A DNA stretch of 64,000 nt from Gilvimarinus xylanilyticus (GTDB taxonomy: Bacteria; Pseudomonadota; Gammaproteobacteria; Pseudomonadales; Cellvibrionaceae), in contig NZ_JAMFTH010000001.1 of the NCBI RefSeq assembly GCF_024195295.1, positions 1,791,428 through 1,855,427 on the forward strand, in the 5' to 3' direction. The translations under genes were made by a program, and so were the position numbers. Numbering within the stretch: the first letter of the stretch is position 1; every line of letters begins with the position of its first letter. The notes under the pieces are model-generated. The model made no database searches and was not told where the DNA came from. It saw nothing but the letters and a program-made list of their open reading frames with translations. Of the stretch, positions 36,246 to 45,378 are shown piece by piece.

Positions 36246-37055
36246 TCAGTCGATTGAGTGATTCATATCCGCCGCCGGCTTGCTGGATTGGGCGCGACCG
36301 ATCACGACAGCTGGCACCCCCACCGCCGTCGAGTGGGGCGGCACCGCCTCTAACACCACACTGCCAGCGCCAATCTTGGCGTACTCGCCTATCTCAATAT
36401 TACCCAGTATTTTGGCCCCGGCGCTGATTAGCACGCCGCGCCCAATTTTAGGGTGACGATCGCCTTTGCTGTTGCCACTGCCCCCCAAACTTACCGCGTG
36501 CAGCATGGAAACATCGTCGCCCACCACCGCCGTTTCGCCAATCACCACACCCGTGGCATGGTCGATCATAATGCCGCAGCCAATGCGCGCGGCCGGATGA
36601 ATATCCACACCAAAGGTCTGGGAAATGCGGTTTTGTAAATACAGTGCCAGACAGTGCCGCCCCTGGCCCCACAGCCAGTGGGCAAAGCGATAAGATTGCA
36701 GCGCGTGAAAGCCCTTAAAATACAACAGGGGCATCAGATACTGATTACAGGCGGGGTCGCGCTCGCAATAGGCTTCGATATCACGACACAGCGATAGCTC
36801 GATATGCGCATCCGCCGCCATGGCCGCACTGAACACTTCGCGCAACGACATCGCCGGCAGCGCCTGGGAATCCAGCAAGCTTGCCAGATGATAACTAATG
36901 GTATCGGCCAAACTGCGGTGATTGAGAATACTGGCGTGATAAAAACTGGCGAGCGCAGGCTCACCTTGCGCCAGCGCCTGGGCCTCTTGGCGAATGGTTT
37001 GCCAAATAATGTGGGGGGCTTCTACCGGTTCGGGCAAGAACTGTCTCCCATTCAA
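36246..37055 (-). CDS. cysE: Serine O-acetyltransferase CysE
   Basis: Serine acetyltransferase of 269 residues, close to the E. coli length, forming O-acetylserine for cysteine synthesis. An N-terminal helical domain (about 10-140) is followed by left-handed beta-helix hexapeptide repeats (DIHPAARIGCGIMIDHATGV, then MLHAVSLGGSGNSKGDRHPKIG with the catalytic His). The C-terminal tail ends in SID; an Ile near the C-terminus is the family contact for CysK. Next gene upstream is a HAD hydrolase. Confidence 0.94.
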   Translation of the reverse strand: MNGRQFLPEPVEAPHIIWQTIRQEAQALAQGEPALASFYHASILNHRSLADTISYHLASLLDSQALPAMSLREVFSAAMAADAHIELSLCRDIEAYCERDPACNQYLMPLLYFKGFHALQSYRFAHWLWGQGRHCLALYLQNRISQTFGVDIHPAARIGCGIMIDHATGVVIGETAVVGDDVSMLHAVSLGGSGNSKGDRHPKIGRGVLISAGAKILGNIEIGEYAKIGAGSVVLEAVPPHSTAVGVPAVVIGRAQSSKPAADMNHSID

Positions 37056-37079
37056 GGAATCAACGAAGCGCGCATATTC

Positions 37080-37763
37080 TCATATTTTATCGCACAGTTC
37101 ATGCATCTGCCCGATCAGTTCGGCCCCCTCGCGGGCCAGCGCCTGACGGGTGCGCGAATCGGTCTCGGGCGGGCAATAGGCAAACAATTGCATGCCCGCT
37201 AAACGCGCCGCGCGTGCGCCGCTGGGTGAATCCTCGACGACGACACATTCACTTGGCGCATAGCCTAAAGTTTTGGCGGCCAGCAAAAAAAGATCCGGCG
37301 CCGGCTTGCCCTCGCTGACATCGGTAGCGCTAAAACGGTGACGCGGGAAAAATTCTATCAGGCCGGATTGAGTCAGCGATAACTGCATTTTCTCGTGGCG
37401 GCCGTTAGAGGCGACACAAAATTCAGTCCCTGTATTTTGCAAATGCTCAAGCACTGGTTTAATACCGGGAATGGGCTCCACGCCGCGCTCAAAAGCGCGC
37501 AGGGTTTCATCCTGCACCCGGGCCCAAAACTGTTCGGCAAAATCTAACCGCTCGGCCTCGGGCCAGCTGCAATAGGGCTCGTTATCGGCAATCAGTGCCG
37601 CTACCTGCTCGGCGCACACCGCAATGGATTTGCCGCGAAACAGGGCAAACACCTCTGCCACATTCACCTGCACCCCTAAAGGCGCCAGGCAATCGCGTAA
37701 TACTTCGGCGCCCAGGGTTTCGGTTTCCACCAGCACGCCATCGCAATCAAAAATAACCAACAT
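37080..37763 (-). CDS. HAD-superfamily phosphatase
   Basis: HAD subfamily IA hydrolase of 227 residues. Motif I is FDCDGVLVETE (nucleophile Asp5), motif II CVASNGR near 118, motif III KPAPDLFLLAAKTLG near 153, and motif IV VVVEDSPSGARAA near 174. It has an alpha-helical cap of the beta-phosphoglucomutase/YieH type. Probably a small-metabolite phosphatase; substrate not deducible. Lies between cysE and the MFS gene, all on the minus strand. Confidence 0.88.
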   Translation of the reverse strand: MLVIFDCDGVLVETETLGAEVLRDCLAPLGVQVNVAEVFALFRGKSIAVCAEQVAALIADNEPYCSWPEAERLDFAEQFWARVQDETLRAFERGVEPIPGIKPVLEHLQNTGTEFCVASNGRHEKMQLSLTQSGLIEFFPRHRFSATDVSEGKPAPDLFLLAAKTLGYAPSECVVVEDSPSGARAARLAGMQLFAYCPPETDSRTRQALAREGAELIGQMHELCDKI

Positions 37764-37774
37764 AACGACCGACT

Positions 37775-39121
37775 CTATAGTTTGCGTTTTACCCCAACTC
37801 GCTCTCGCAAGCGCTGTAAAAATACCGGCTCAAACACCAGTAGCAAAACTATTATGACCGAGTGCAAAACAGTCGTTAGGAGAAAAAAGTGTGGAATTGT
37901 AAAGTCCAGCTTACCCAGAAAAACAATCGCACTGACGGCAGAAGCCATCATAAATAAAGCATTCATAACATTGTTAACCCCGATAATCTGACCGCGATAC
38001 TCAGGAAGCGACTGCTGTTGCATCATGGCCTGCAGGGGAACCGAATAGAGCCCCCCGGCCACGCCTAACAGCAACACATCCAGAACGATCCGCCCAAACA
38101 GGGGCCGCTGCAGCTGCTCTGCCAAGCCGAAAAGCTCGCCACCGGCAGAATACTGCGCGGCAAACTGTTGGCCGGCAAACGCCAAATCGGCGGAGAACAC
38201 AGCAATTAAAGCTCCACCCAACAGGACCACTGCGGGATCAACTTTTGCCCGACTAAGACGATGACAAGCCAGCGCCCCGCTGCACACCCCCAGCAAGAAA
38301 GCCACCAGCAAACAGGTCACCACACTGCCCTCGCCCGCGAGCAATTCGCGGGTAAAATTGGGCAGCTGGGTCAGATAAACCGAGCCCAAAAACCAATACC
38401 ACGAAAAGGCCAAAATGCTGGAAAACACGACCCGGGATTCGCGCGCGTAAACAAAGCTGCGTGCAAACTGACGCAGCGGATTACGCATTAGCGGCGGCGC
38501 ATTGAGCGCCGCCGGGGCCGGCTCAATAAAACGGCTGCTGTACCAACCGCCCAGGGCGATTAGCACGCCCCCGACTCCGACCACCACGCCACCACTGTCA
38601 AATTGCATAACCACGGTGCCGGCAATTAAACCGCAAAAGACCGCCAGCGAGGTGCCCGAATGCAGCACGCCATTGGCAGCGGTTAACTGGGCGGGCTGTA
38701 CCAGCTGGGGCACCAGTGAATATTTAACCGGACTAAAACAGGCTGACTGAATCCCCGTGCCCAACACCACCAGCAGCAAAAGCGCGGGGCTTTGCAGATA
38801 AAAAGCGACGCCCCCCAATAGCATAACGGCCACCTCGCCCAACTTGATCAGTCGCGCCAGCATGGCTTTATCCAGGCGATCGGCAAACTGCCCCACTAGG
38901 GGTGCAAAAAACAAAAAGGGCACGATCAAACAGGCCGCCACTACATTGTTGAGGACGTCTACCCCCTGCCCCCAGAGGCTCACGCCACTGTAGGTAAACA
39001 GCATCATCAAAGCGCTTTTATAAAAATTATCGTTAAAGGCGCCGCCAAACTGGGTCCAGAAAAGGGGGTAAAAGTGGCGATCAGTCAGCAGGGCTAACTG
39101 CTTGGGTTTAGCGGACGACAT
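37775..39121 (-). CDS. LplT-like MFS transporter
   Basis: Major facilitator with 12 predicted helices, 448 residues. The N-terminus FYPLFWTQFGGAFNDNFYKSALM, the loop VGQFADRLDKAMLARLIK and FSPVKYSLVPQLV match the LplT lysophospholipid-flippase family. LplT moves lysophosphatidylethanolamine inward for reacylation by Aas; no aas gene is in the window. The start overlaps the upstream M15 peptidase by 14 bp. Confidence 0.82.
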   Translation of the reverse strand: MSSAKPKQLALLTDRHFYPLFWTQFGGAFNDNFYKSALMMLFTYSGVSLWGQGVDVLNNVVAACLIVPFLFFAPLVGQFADRLDKAMLARLIKLGEVAVMLLGGVAFYLQSPALLLLVVLGTGIQSACFSPVKYSLVPQLVQPAQLTAANGVLHSGTSLAVFCGLIAGTVVMQFDSGGVVVGVGGVLIALGGWYSSRFIEPAPAALNAPPLMRNPLRQFARSFVYARESRVVFSSILAFSWYWFLGSVYLTQLPNFTRELLAGEGSVVTCLLVAFLLGVCSGALACHRLSRAKVDPAVVLLGGALIAVFSADLAFAGQQFAAQYSAGGELFGLAEQLQRPLFGRIVLDVLLLGVAGGLYSVPLQAMMQQQSLPEYRGQIIGVNNVMNALFMMASAVSAIVFLGKLDFTIPHFFLLTTVLHSVIIVLLLVFEPVFLQRLRERVGVKRKL

Positions 39122-39806
39122 GAGCGGGCTCCAAGAGTACGTACTGACGGTAAATATCGTCCAGGTAATTCAGCACGACCGCTTTAAGCGCTATATCTGT
39201 CTTACTGAGACAATCACCTAACAGATCCCGAGTTAACACCTGGGCGTAGCGACGGGCTAAAGGGCGATAGCTGAGATGCCAGGGCTCGGGGGCGATGGCA
39301 CCGTAATCGAACTGATAGGGGCGGTAAAACTCGGTGTCCGGCAAATCGATGTCCAACTGAGCGTGTAACCGCCCGAATACCCCCTCGGGCACGCACTCGG
39401 CGGGGGTTAGCTGCAAGCGGTAATCTTCGGGCATAGCGGCAGGGTCAAAGACATCCATATCAGTGCCCCAATGATGGCGCGAGGCACCGGGTAGCGCCGA
39501 ATAGCGCAGTATCGCAAATAATTGCTCACGCTGGGATAAAGCCTGCATATCCACTTTACAGCCCCGATCATCCAGCACCGCGCGCTCGCCTCGGGCCTTG
39601 GCATTAAAAATCGCCAACTGACGATCAAAGCTGCGATAACCACTGGCCACCGCTAGGTCACAGCCGGTGCGAACACAAGCCTCGCGCAGACGCGTAAACG
39701 CGGTCAGCGTCTGGGGATGCAATTTTACGCTCCCCGCCAAGGTCACCAGATGAGCATCGTCCAAGCCCAGGGCTTGACGCTCGGTTACCGGTGGATCTTC
39801 GCTCAT
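39108..39806 (-). CDS. M15-family D-Ala-D-Ala carboxypeptidase
   Basis: LAS-type peptidoglycan peptidase (M15B, VanY/DdcB-like), 232 residues. Zinc and catalytic residues are in ASGYRSFDRQLAIFNAK (about 57-73), SRHHWGTDMDVFD (about 112-124, His and Asp ligands) and EPWHLSYR (about 183-190, catalytic Glu and third His). No signal peptide is obvious, so location is uncertain. It overlaps the LplT-like gene. Confidence 0.87.
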   Translation of the reverse strand: MSEDPPVTERQALGLDDAHLVTLAGSVKLHPQTLTAFTRLREACVRTGCDLAVASGYRSFDRQLAIFNAKARGERAVLDDRGCKVDMQALSQREQLFAILRYSALPGASRHHWGTDMDVFDPAAMPEDYRLQLTPAECVPEGVFGRLHAQLDIDLPDTEFYRPYQFDYGAIAPEPWHLSYRPLARRYAQVLTRDLLGDCLSKTDIALKAVVLNYLDDIYRQYVLLEPAHVVR

Positions 39807-39993
39807 AAACCCTCTTTAGCCTCGCGCCAATGTGCGCTGGTGCATGTTTAGCTCGGGTCGCCCACAAAATGACCAGCAAGTGTTTGCAGTATCGAGTTAA
39901 GACTGTAATATAACCCGTGGCTATAAACGGACGCCAATTATAGCCCTCGAACAATAATAAGCCGTAACATAACAACAAATGGAGTCTTAAGGT

Positions 39994-40272
39994 ATGGGTA
40001 TTGAGCAAAGTGAATTGCTGCAGCTAAAAAACCTTGGGATGGCCTCGGTCAATATTCTTCGCGCCATCGGAATCAACAATTATCAAGACCTCAAAACCAT
40101 TGGCGCCGTGGGTGCTTACCAGCGCATTAAAGAACGCGACATCAATGTTTCAAAAGTGATGCTTTACGCCCTGCAGGGCGCGCTTATGGATGTGCATTGG
40201 AACGACTTGCCTCCAGATATGAAAGCCGAGCTGGTGGCCGAAGCCGAAAGATCGGTAACCCAAAGCGCCTGA
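39994..40272 (+). CDS. TfoX C-terminal-domain protein
   Basis: Protein of 92 residues matching the TfoX/Sxy C-terminal domain (LKNLGMASVNILRAIGINNYQDLKTIGAVGAYQRIK), a helix-hairpin-helix-like fold. The N-terminal TfoX domain is absent, so it is a stand-alone version; competence function cannot be assumed. AAGG and GGAG lie upstream of the ATG. Monocistronic. Confidence 0.8.
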   Translation: MGIEQSELLQLKNLGMASVNILRAIGINNYQDLKTIGAVGAYQRIKERDINVSKVMLYALQGALMDVHWNDLPPDMKAELVAEAERSVTQSA

Positions 40273-40448
40273 CAAGTGGGCGTTGCTCGGGCGCCTCTGA
40301 GAATTCGCTCAGAGGCTCGCTAAAATAATAAGTAAAGCCGTAGAGTCGCAATTGCCCATCCTGCTATAGTAGTGACGGCGTCGAAGCATTGCAGTCGGCG
40401 CCCTGATCGATCAATGGCCCCGTCGGCCTTATAACAGAGATAGGCACA

Positions 40449-41234
40449 ATGCATTTAGCCTCGAATGAATTTGAGGCCCTGGCGGAGCTGGGGCAAAAAA
40501 TCACCCAAATCAGTCACAGTCTGACAGAGGATTTCACTCCCGAAGGCGAGCCTATTACCCTCGCAGGCAGCGACGATTTATTTGCCGGCACCTCGCCCAC
40601 CCAGCTACTGCAAGTAACCAGCGGCCAGGTGCATTACCGTATTTCCGGAAAGCTGACACTGATCTATGGTCCGGGCGACATTCTGGGTTTGTCGCGCATG
40701 CTCAGCTTACCCGATGGAACCTATTCCAGTACCGACGCGCTCACCCTTCAGCCCCTTGAGCGCGATACCTTTATTGCCCATGTCTGTCGCGACGAAAAAC
40801 GCCAGAAACTGTGGAGCTATTTTTTACTTTCGCAAACAAGCTGGCTCCAGCAAGCGCTGGCGCAGGAAATGCGCCAGGAGTATCAACCCCACGCCGGCTT
40901 CCTGCGCTTTGCCCCCGGCGAGACCATTATTGCCGAAGGGGACGAGGCCGACTTGGTGTACACCCTGCTGGAAGGCCGCGCCCACGCCGTATGCAATGGC
41001 GTGGTGGTAGGCGAAATTCACAGCGATGAAATCTTCGGCGCCCTGGCCGTGTTTACGGGGCAAAAGCGCATCGCCAGCGTCGTAGCCAACACTGACTGCA
41101 CGGTGCTGACGGTACATAAAGAAGAGTTTATTGAGCTGGTCGAGCACCAACCGCACATTTGCATCGGCCTGATCGAGGAGATGGCGCAAAAAATCAAACA
41201 GCTAAACGAACAACTGGCAAGCCACGAAGCCTAA
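40449..41234 (+). CDS. Cyclic-nucleotide-binding domain protein
   Basis: Protein of 261 residues with two cNMP-binding-like beta barrels, a degenerate N-terminal one (about 30-110) and a clearer C-terminal one (about 150-245). The clearer one contains FAPGETIIAEGDEADLVYTLLEGRAHAV and FGALAVFTGQKRIASVVA. There is no DNA-binding helix-turn-helix, so it is not a Crp-type regulator. The ending KQLNEQLASHEA is a short helix. The ligand and partner are unknown. Confidence 0.8.
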   Translation: MHLASNEFEALAELGQKITQISHSLTEDFTPEGEPITLAGSDDLFAGTSPTQLLQVTSGQVHYRISGKLTLIYGPGDILGLSRMLSLPDGTYSSTDALTLQPLERDTFIAHVCRDEKRQKLWSYFLLSQTSWLQQALAQEMRQEYQPHAGFLRFAPGETIIAEGDEADLVYTLLEGRAHAVCNGVVVGEIHSDEIFGALAVFTGQKRIASVVANTDCTVLTVHKEEFIELVEHQPHICIGLIEEMAQKIKQLNEQLASHEA

Positions 41235-41252
41235 CTCTCTCCTAACGACGGG

Positions 41253-41381
41253 CGTTTGCAGCACGGCTGCGCAAACGTCTGGCAAACAGCAGCTCCGTTT
41301 ACAACGCCCCGTATCACACGCAACGGTTTGTCAGACCACCCGCCTGAGCTCGGGTGGCGATATGGCGTTGTTTAAACGCCA
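41253..41381. other. Three consecutive stem-loops, unassigned
   Basis: Between the cyclic-nucleotide-binding gene and the Fur-box promoter lie three 7-bp hairpins: CGTTTGC/GCAAACG (41253-41277), CCACCCG/CGGGTGG (41336-41357) and TGGCGTT/AACGCCA (41363-41381). None has a U-tract. They may be the structured 3' end of the upstream mRNA or part of a separate RNA. Confidence 0.4.
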
Positions 41382-41417
41382 ATTCCCACTTACCCGCAAG
41401 AAAAACCCAAGTCACTG

Positions 41418-41446
41418 TTGACAACCGTAATGATAATAATTATCGT
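41418..41446 (+). promoter_or_regulatory. Sigma-70 promoter overlapped by Fur box
   Basis: Perfect -35 TTGACA (41418-41423), 17-base spacer, and a -10-like TATCGT (41441-41446). A 19-bp Fur-box-like sequence at 41426-41444 matches the GATAATGATAATCATTATC consensus at 16 of 19 positions and fills the spacer and -10. Iron-loaded Fur bound here would block transcription, so expression is expected under iron limitation. Confidence 0.75.
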
Positions 41447-41452
41447 TACATC

Positions 41453-41622
41453 ACTGGCGACATTTGCTGCGGCAAGTGCCCAGGGGTCGGTCAATTTTCC
41501 TGCAAGTCAATTGTCTGATCTTCTCCTCCGGTTTTGCCCCACAAGGGTAAAACCAAAGGCACCTCGGTGCCTTGGCTAATCACGGTTGCTTGGGCCGCCT
41601 GCGGGCGGCCATTTTTCTTTTG
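41453..41622 (+). ncRNA. Candidate Fur-regulated small RNA
   Basis: About 170 nt from the predicted start 7 nt after the Fur-controlled promoter to a canonical terminator. A C/U-rich single-stranded stretch UCUUCUCCUCC (41519-41529), complementary to ribosome-binding sites, is followed by three hairpins: 41530-41554 (10-bp stem), 41556-41573 (AAGGCAC-CTCG-GTGCCTT) and 41593-41610 (GGCCGCC/GGCGGCC) running into ATTTTTCTTTT. The layout resembles iron-sparing RNAs such as RyhB and PrrF, without recognisable sequence identity. Alternatively it is a long attenuated leader of htpX. Confidence 0.6.
41593..41622 (+). terminator. Rho-independent terminator before htpX
   Basis: 7-bp GC stem GGCCGCC-TGCG-GGCGGCC (41593-41610) followed by ATTTTTCTTTT. 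It lies 80 bp before htpX and ends the predicted Fur-controlled RNA. Confidence 0.85.
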
Positions 41623-41704
41623 CTCTCCTCCCCTATTGAAATATCGCCAACCGATGGCATATATCGGTCGATACAGCGGTAAACCTGAGGAGTCCCTAAC
41701 CGTG

Positions 41705-42595
41705 ATGCGAATTGGCCTGTTTTTACTAACCAACCTGGGCGTGCTGGCCCTGGCGAGCTTAACCCTTAATCTGCTGGGCGTTGACCAGATTCTCAATGAG
41801 TCTGGCACCGGACTGAATCTAACCAGCCTGCTGATTTTCTGCGCCGTATTCGGCTTCTCCGGCGCCTTTATTTCGCTGTTTTTGTCCAAGTTTATGGCCA
41901 AGCGCACCACCGGTGTTCAGCTGATTACCAATCCGCGCACCGCCGACGAACGCTGGCTGATGGAAACCGTTAAAGACTTGTCGCAAAAAGCCGGTATCGG
42001 TATGCCCGAGGTGGGAATTTTTCCCGCTAATCAAGCCAATGCGTTTGCCACTGGCTGGAACAAAAACAATGCACTGGTCGCAGTAAGTGCAGGGTTACTG
42101 CAACGCTTTGACCGCGAAGAAGCCCGGGCGGTGATGGCGCACGAGATCGGCCATGTGGCCAATGGCGATATGGTAACCCTGACCCTGATTCAAGGGGTGG
42201 TGAACACCTTTGTGATGTTCCTGGCCCGTATTATTGGCCACACCGTGGACAAGGTGGTGTTTAAAACCGAACGCGGTGTGGGCATTGGCTACTATATTGT
42301 CACGATTGTCGCCGAAATTATCCTGGGTTTTCTCGCCACCATGATCGTCATGGCCTTTTCGCGCTATCGCGAATACCGGGCTGATGCCGCCGGCGCTACC
42401 CTCGCCAGCCGCGAGGGGATGATTCGCGCTCTGCAACGGCTGCAAGCCGAAAGTCAGGCCGGCGCTCCCAGCCCCATGCCCAAAAGTATGCAGGCGTTTG
42501 GCATCTCCAGCGGTTTCCAGCAGTCGCTGGGTAAGCTGTTTGCCAGCCACCCGCCGCTAGAACAACGAATCAACACGCTGCGTCAGGGCCTATGA
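41705..42595 (+). CDS. htpX: Membrane metalloprotease HtpX
   Basis: Zinc protease of 296 residues in the inner membrane that helps degrade misfolded membrane proteins. Two N-terminal helices, the [10 protein letters not shown] motif (His146) with [14 protein letters not shown] as the third-ligand region, and a second helix pair (about 155-225) are present. The open frame begins at 41534, but family length and the N-terminus [10 protein letters not shown] support 41705 (or GTG 41702), with GAGGAG upstream. It overlaps the next protease gene by 4 bp. Confidence 0.94.
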   Translation: MRIGLFLLTNLGVLALASLTLNLLGVDQILNESGTGLNLTSLLIFCAVFGFSGAFISLFLSKFMAKRTTGVQLITNPRTADERWLMETVKDLSQKAGIGMPEVGIFPANQANAFATGWNKNNALVAVSAGLLQRFDREEARAVMAHEIGHVANGDMVTLTLIQGVVNTFVMFLARIIGHTVDKVVFKTERGVGIGYYIVTIVAEIILGFLATMIVMAFSRYREYRADAAGATLASREGMIRALQRLQAESQAGAPSPMPKSMQAFGISSGFQQSLGKLFASHPPLEQRINTLRQGL

Positions 42596-43653
42596 GAAAA
42601 GCTTTACCCGCAAGTGTGTTACTGGCCGGACTGCTGGCATGGGCGCTCACCCTGGGCGCCCATGCCGCCGTCCCTGAGTTTGCCACTGACGATGAACGCA
42701 ACACCATTGAGATCTTCGAGTTTGCCAGCCCCTCGGTGGTCTACGTCAATCGCCTGCAGGTGGTGCGCGACCGCCGTTCGTTTGATCTGCTTTCTATTCC
42801 CAACGGGGCAGGCACTGGTTTTATCTGGAGCGAGGATGGCCATGTGGTCACCAACTTCCATGTGGTCGAAGGGGCGCAGCAGGTCTCTATTACCCTGCCC
42901 GATCAATCCAGCTGGCCCGCCGAGGTGGTGGGCTTGGCGCCCGACAAAGACTTGGCGGTGTTAAAGATTAAGGCACCCAAAAACAAGCTTCACGCCCTGC
43001 CCATGGGCGACTCGGATCAATTGGCGGTGGGCCGAAAGGTGCTGGCCATTGGCAATCCTTTTGGTCTGGACGCCACTCTTACCACCGGTGTGGTCAGCGC
43101 CCTGGGACGCGAAATAGAGGCGCCCAACCAGCGTAAAATCCGCAATGTGATTCAAACCGATGCCGCGATTAACCCGGGCAACTCTGGCGGCCCGCTGCTT
43201 AATTCCAAGGGCGAGCTGATCGGCGTCAACACCATGATTTACAGCCCCAGTGGCGCCAGTGCCGGTATTGGCTTTGCTATTCCGGTGAACATAGTCAAAG
43301 AGATTGTGCCCCAGCTAATCGAGCACGGCCGCCTGATTCGCCCGGTATTTGGGGTAGAGTTTGCCCCCGCCTACTGGGCCAGACGCGCCGGCGTAGATGG
43401 CGTACCCCTGTTGCATGTGGCGCCAGGGCTGCCCGCGGCGAAAGCAGGGCTAATTGGCGCACGCCGAGGCTCTTGGGGACGGGTAGAACTAGGGGATATT
43501 ATTATCGCCCTCAACGAGACTCCTACCCCCAATCAGGATGAATTTCTAACCCTGTTAGAGCAGCACGAGCCGGGCGATACGCTCACCGTTCAATATGTGC
43601 GCAACGGCCGGGTTAAGCAGACTCAAGTCACCCTGGCCGAGCCGCAGCTATGA
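42592..43653 (+). CDS. S1C serine protease with one PDZ domain
   Basis: Trypsin-like periplasmic protease of 353 residues, related to HhoA/DegS. Signal peptide about 1-26, triad His90 (TNFHVVEG), Asp120 (PDKDLAVL) and Ser198 (PGNSGGP), then one PDZ domain (about 250-350). Translational overlap (ATGA) with htpX and with the Rieske gene suggests a joint envelope quality-control unit. Confidence 0.9.
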   Translation: MRKALPASVLLAGLLAWALTLGAHAAVPEFATDDERNTIEIFEFASPSVVYVNRLQVVRDRRSFDLLSIPNGAGTGFIWSEDGHVVTNFHVVEGAQQVSITLPDQSSWPAEVVGLAPDKDLAVLKIKAPKNKLHALPMGDSDQLAVGRKVLAIGNPFGLDATLTTGVVSALGREIEAPNQRKIRNVIQTDAAINPGNSGGPLLNSKGELIGVNTMIYSPSGASAGIGFAIPVNIVKEIVPQLIEHGRLIRPVFGVEFAPAYWARRAGVDGVPLLHVAPGLPAAKAGLIGARRGSWGRVELGDIIIALNETPTPNQDEFLTLLEQHEPGDTLTVQYVRNGRVKQTQVTLAEPQL

Positions 43654-43976
43654 CCGAACCCACTTATATTTGCGCGAGCAGTGACCTCACCGACGACACC
43701 AGTCGAGGCTATCGCTTAGAGGCCGTTAACCTATTGCTGGTGCGCAAAAAAGGGCAGGTATACGCCTATCGCAATCTATGCCCCCATGTTGCCATCCCGC
43801 TAGAGTGGCGCGAGCACGATTTTTTAACCGCCGACACCAGCCTAATCCAGTGCGCCAACCACGGCGCCCTGTTTACCATCGAAGACGGCCTGTGCATCAG
43901 CGGGCCCTGTAACGGCCAATCGCTGATACCCATAGCGGTGACGGAACGTGACGGCGGTATTTACCTGAAACCCTAA
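43650..43976 (+). CDS. Rieske [2Fe-2S] ferredoxin-like protein
   Basis: Protein of 108 residues with a Rieske cluster site: CPHVAIPLEW (CxH, about 44-53) and CANHGALF (CxxH, about 71-78), the spacing of small soluble Rieske ferredoxins. It overlaps the upstream protease by 4 bp and converges with sfsA by 4 bp. Electron donor or acceptor unknown. Iron-sulfur content and location after a Fur-controlled promoter are noteworthy, but a link is only inference. Confidence 0.88.
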   Translation: MTEPTYICASSDLTDDTSRGYRLEAVNLLLVRKKGQVYAYRNLCPHVAIPLEWREHDFLTADTSLIQCANHGALFTIEDGLCISGPCNGQSLIPIAVTERDGGIYLKP

Positions 43977-44683
43977 AGCAACACCGGCAGGGCGCGATCC
44001 AGAGCAATTTCACTGTTTTCGGGATCGATTCGGGCGCCGTAGGCGAGTACCTCTACCCCGGCATGAGCGGCCTCACGCAGGGTCTTACCGTAGGCCGGGT
44101 CAAGGTGATCCGCCGGGCTAACGCGCTCGATACCTGTGTGCTGCACGCAAAACAACAATACCGCCCGGTGGCCCTGCTCTACCATGCTTATCAGCTCGCG
44201 CAGGTGCTTGGTGCCGCGCGCACTCACCGCATCGGGAAACAGCCCCTCTCCCGGCGCCTCCATTAGCGTTACGCTCTTAACCTCGACATAACAGTCGGGA
44301 CCATTGCCGGAGAGCAAAAAATCAATGCGCGATTTTTCGGCGCCGTATTTCACCTCGGCCTGTATTTGCGAATAGTCCGCCAGAGGTTCAATCAGCCCGG
44401 CATCCAGGGCTTCGCGCACCAAATGATTGGCGCGCCCGGTATTGATACCCGCCCAGTGACCGCTGGGCGTGGTGGCTACCTCCCAGGTGTGGGGGTATTT
44501 ACGGGTTTTGCTGTCAGAGTGGGAATACCAGCAGGGCGAGCCCTCGCTGATGCACTCGCGCATCGAGCCGGTATTGGGGCAGTGAATCGTCAACGCCTGT
44601 CCCTCGGCATCGATAATATCCGCCAAAAAACGCTTATAACGTTTGACCAAAACACCCTTTTGCCAGGGTTTAACTGCTTTCAT
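43973..44683 (-). CDS. sfsA: SfsA family DNA-binding/nuclease protein
   Basis: SfsA, 236 residues, near the usual length of about 234. Motifs: VKRYKRFLADI near residue 13, CPNTGSMRECISEGSPCWYS near 34, EVKYGAEKSRIDFLL near 109, and CYVEVKSVTL near 131 with a PD-(D/E)xK-like E-V-K core. SfsA was first found as a sugar-fermentation stimulation protein and binds nucleic acid. Convergent with the Rieske gene; next to dksA as in E. coli and Pseudomonas. Confidence 0.92.
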   Translation of the reverse strand: MKAVKPWQKGVLVKRYKRFLADIIDAEGQALTIHCPNTGSMRECISEGSPCWYSHSDSKTRKYPHTWEVATTPSGHWAGINTGRANHLVREALDAGLIEPLADYSQIQAEVKYGAEKSRIDFLLSGNGPDCYVEVKSVTLMEAPGEGLFPDAVSARGTKHLRELISMVEQGHRAVLLFCVQHTGIERVSPADHLDPAYGKTLREAAHAGVEVLAYGARIDPENSEIALDRALPVLL

Positions 44684-44783
44684 AAGCCTTTTCTGCCCCC
44701 AAATGGATCATTATAAAGCCCACAGGCCAACCACCGGACACAAATCTGCAAAAAATACTGGAACGGCTTTAACGAATCTGGTA

Positions 44784-44880
44784 GCTTCGCTTTCCTTCCG
44801 CCGGTACCGACCTTAGGCGGCACAGGAAAATTGGCGAAGCGTCGTGACGACGCGACAGTAACCAGTAAGCTGTCAGACAA
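44784..44880 (+). other. Structured leader upstream of dksA
   Basis: A long hairpin with arms GCTTCGC (44784-44790) and GCGAAGC (44834-44840), continued inside by TTTCCT/AGGAAA-like and CCGCC/GGCGG pairs, is followed by a second short palindrome (GTCGTGACGACGCGAC). This lies 40-140 bp before the dksA start on the plus strand and could be a regulatory 5' leader. No known riboswitch motif was recognised. Confidence 0.45.
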
Positions 44881-44919
44881 AGTCTGCCAGGTTCTTCAGG
44901 AGATGAGAGGCGTTTCCCT

Positions 44920-45363
44920 ATGCCCAACAGTTCAGCTCAAGCCGAAAGCTATACGCTGCGCACCTTTGCACCCTACAAAGAAAAGAAGGGTGAGGAGTAC
45001 ATGAATGAAAATCAGCTGGAGCATTTCCAAAAGCTGCTATTAGCCTGGCGTAGAGAGTTGATGGAAGAAGTCGACCGCACCGTAACGCACATGAAAGACG
45101 AAGCGGCCAACTTCCCCGACCCAGCAGACCGCGCCAGCCAGGAGGAAGAGTTTAGCCTGGAGCTGCGCACCCGCGATCGTGAGCGCAAGCTGATTAAAAA
45201 AATTGACAGCACCCTAGAGCTGATCGAAAACGAAGACTACGGCTTTTGCGACGCCTGCGGCGTAGAAATCGGCATTCGTCGTCTGGAAGCGCGTCCCACC
45301 GCCACCCTGTGCGTGGACTGCAAAACCCTGGACGAAATTAAAGAAAAACAAATCGGCGGCTAA
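44920..45363 (+). CDS. dksA: RNA polymerase-binding factor DksA
   Basis: DksA, 147 residues, which with ppGpp adjusts transcription initiation in the stringent response. Coiled-coil arms (about 30-105) hold the tip residues in [13 protein letters not shown] (the DxxDxA motif), and a C-terminal four-cysteine zinc finger [19 protein letters not shown] followed by LCVDC is intact. An in-frame ATG at 45001 is an alternative short start. A hairpin separates it from gluQRS. Confidence 0.95.
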   Translation: MPNSSAQAESYTLRTFAPYKEKKGEEYMNENQLEHFQKLLLAWRRELMEEVDRTVTHMKDEAANFPDPADRASQEEEFSLELRTRDRERKLIKKIDSTLELIENEDYGFCDACGVEIGIRRLEARPTATLCVDCKTLDEIKEKQIGG

Positions 45364-45378
45364 TCGCTCCCGATTAAC

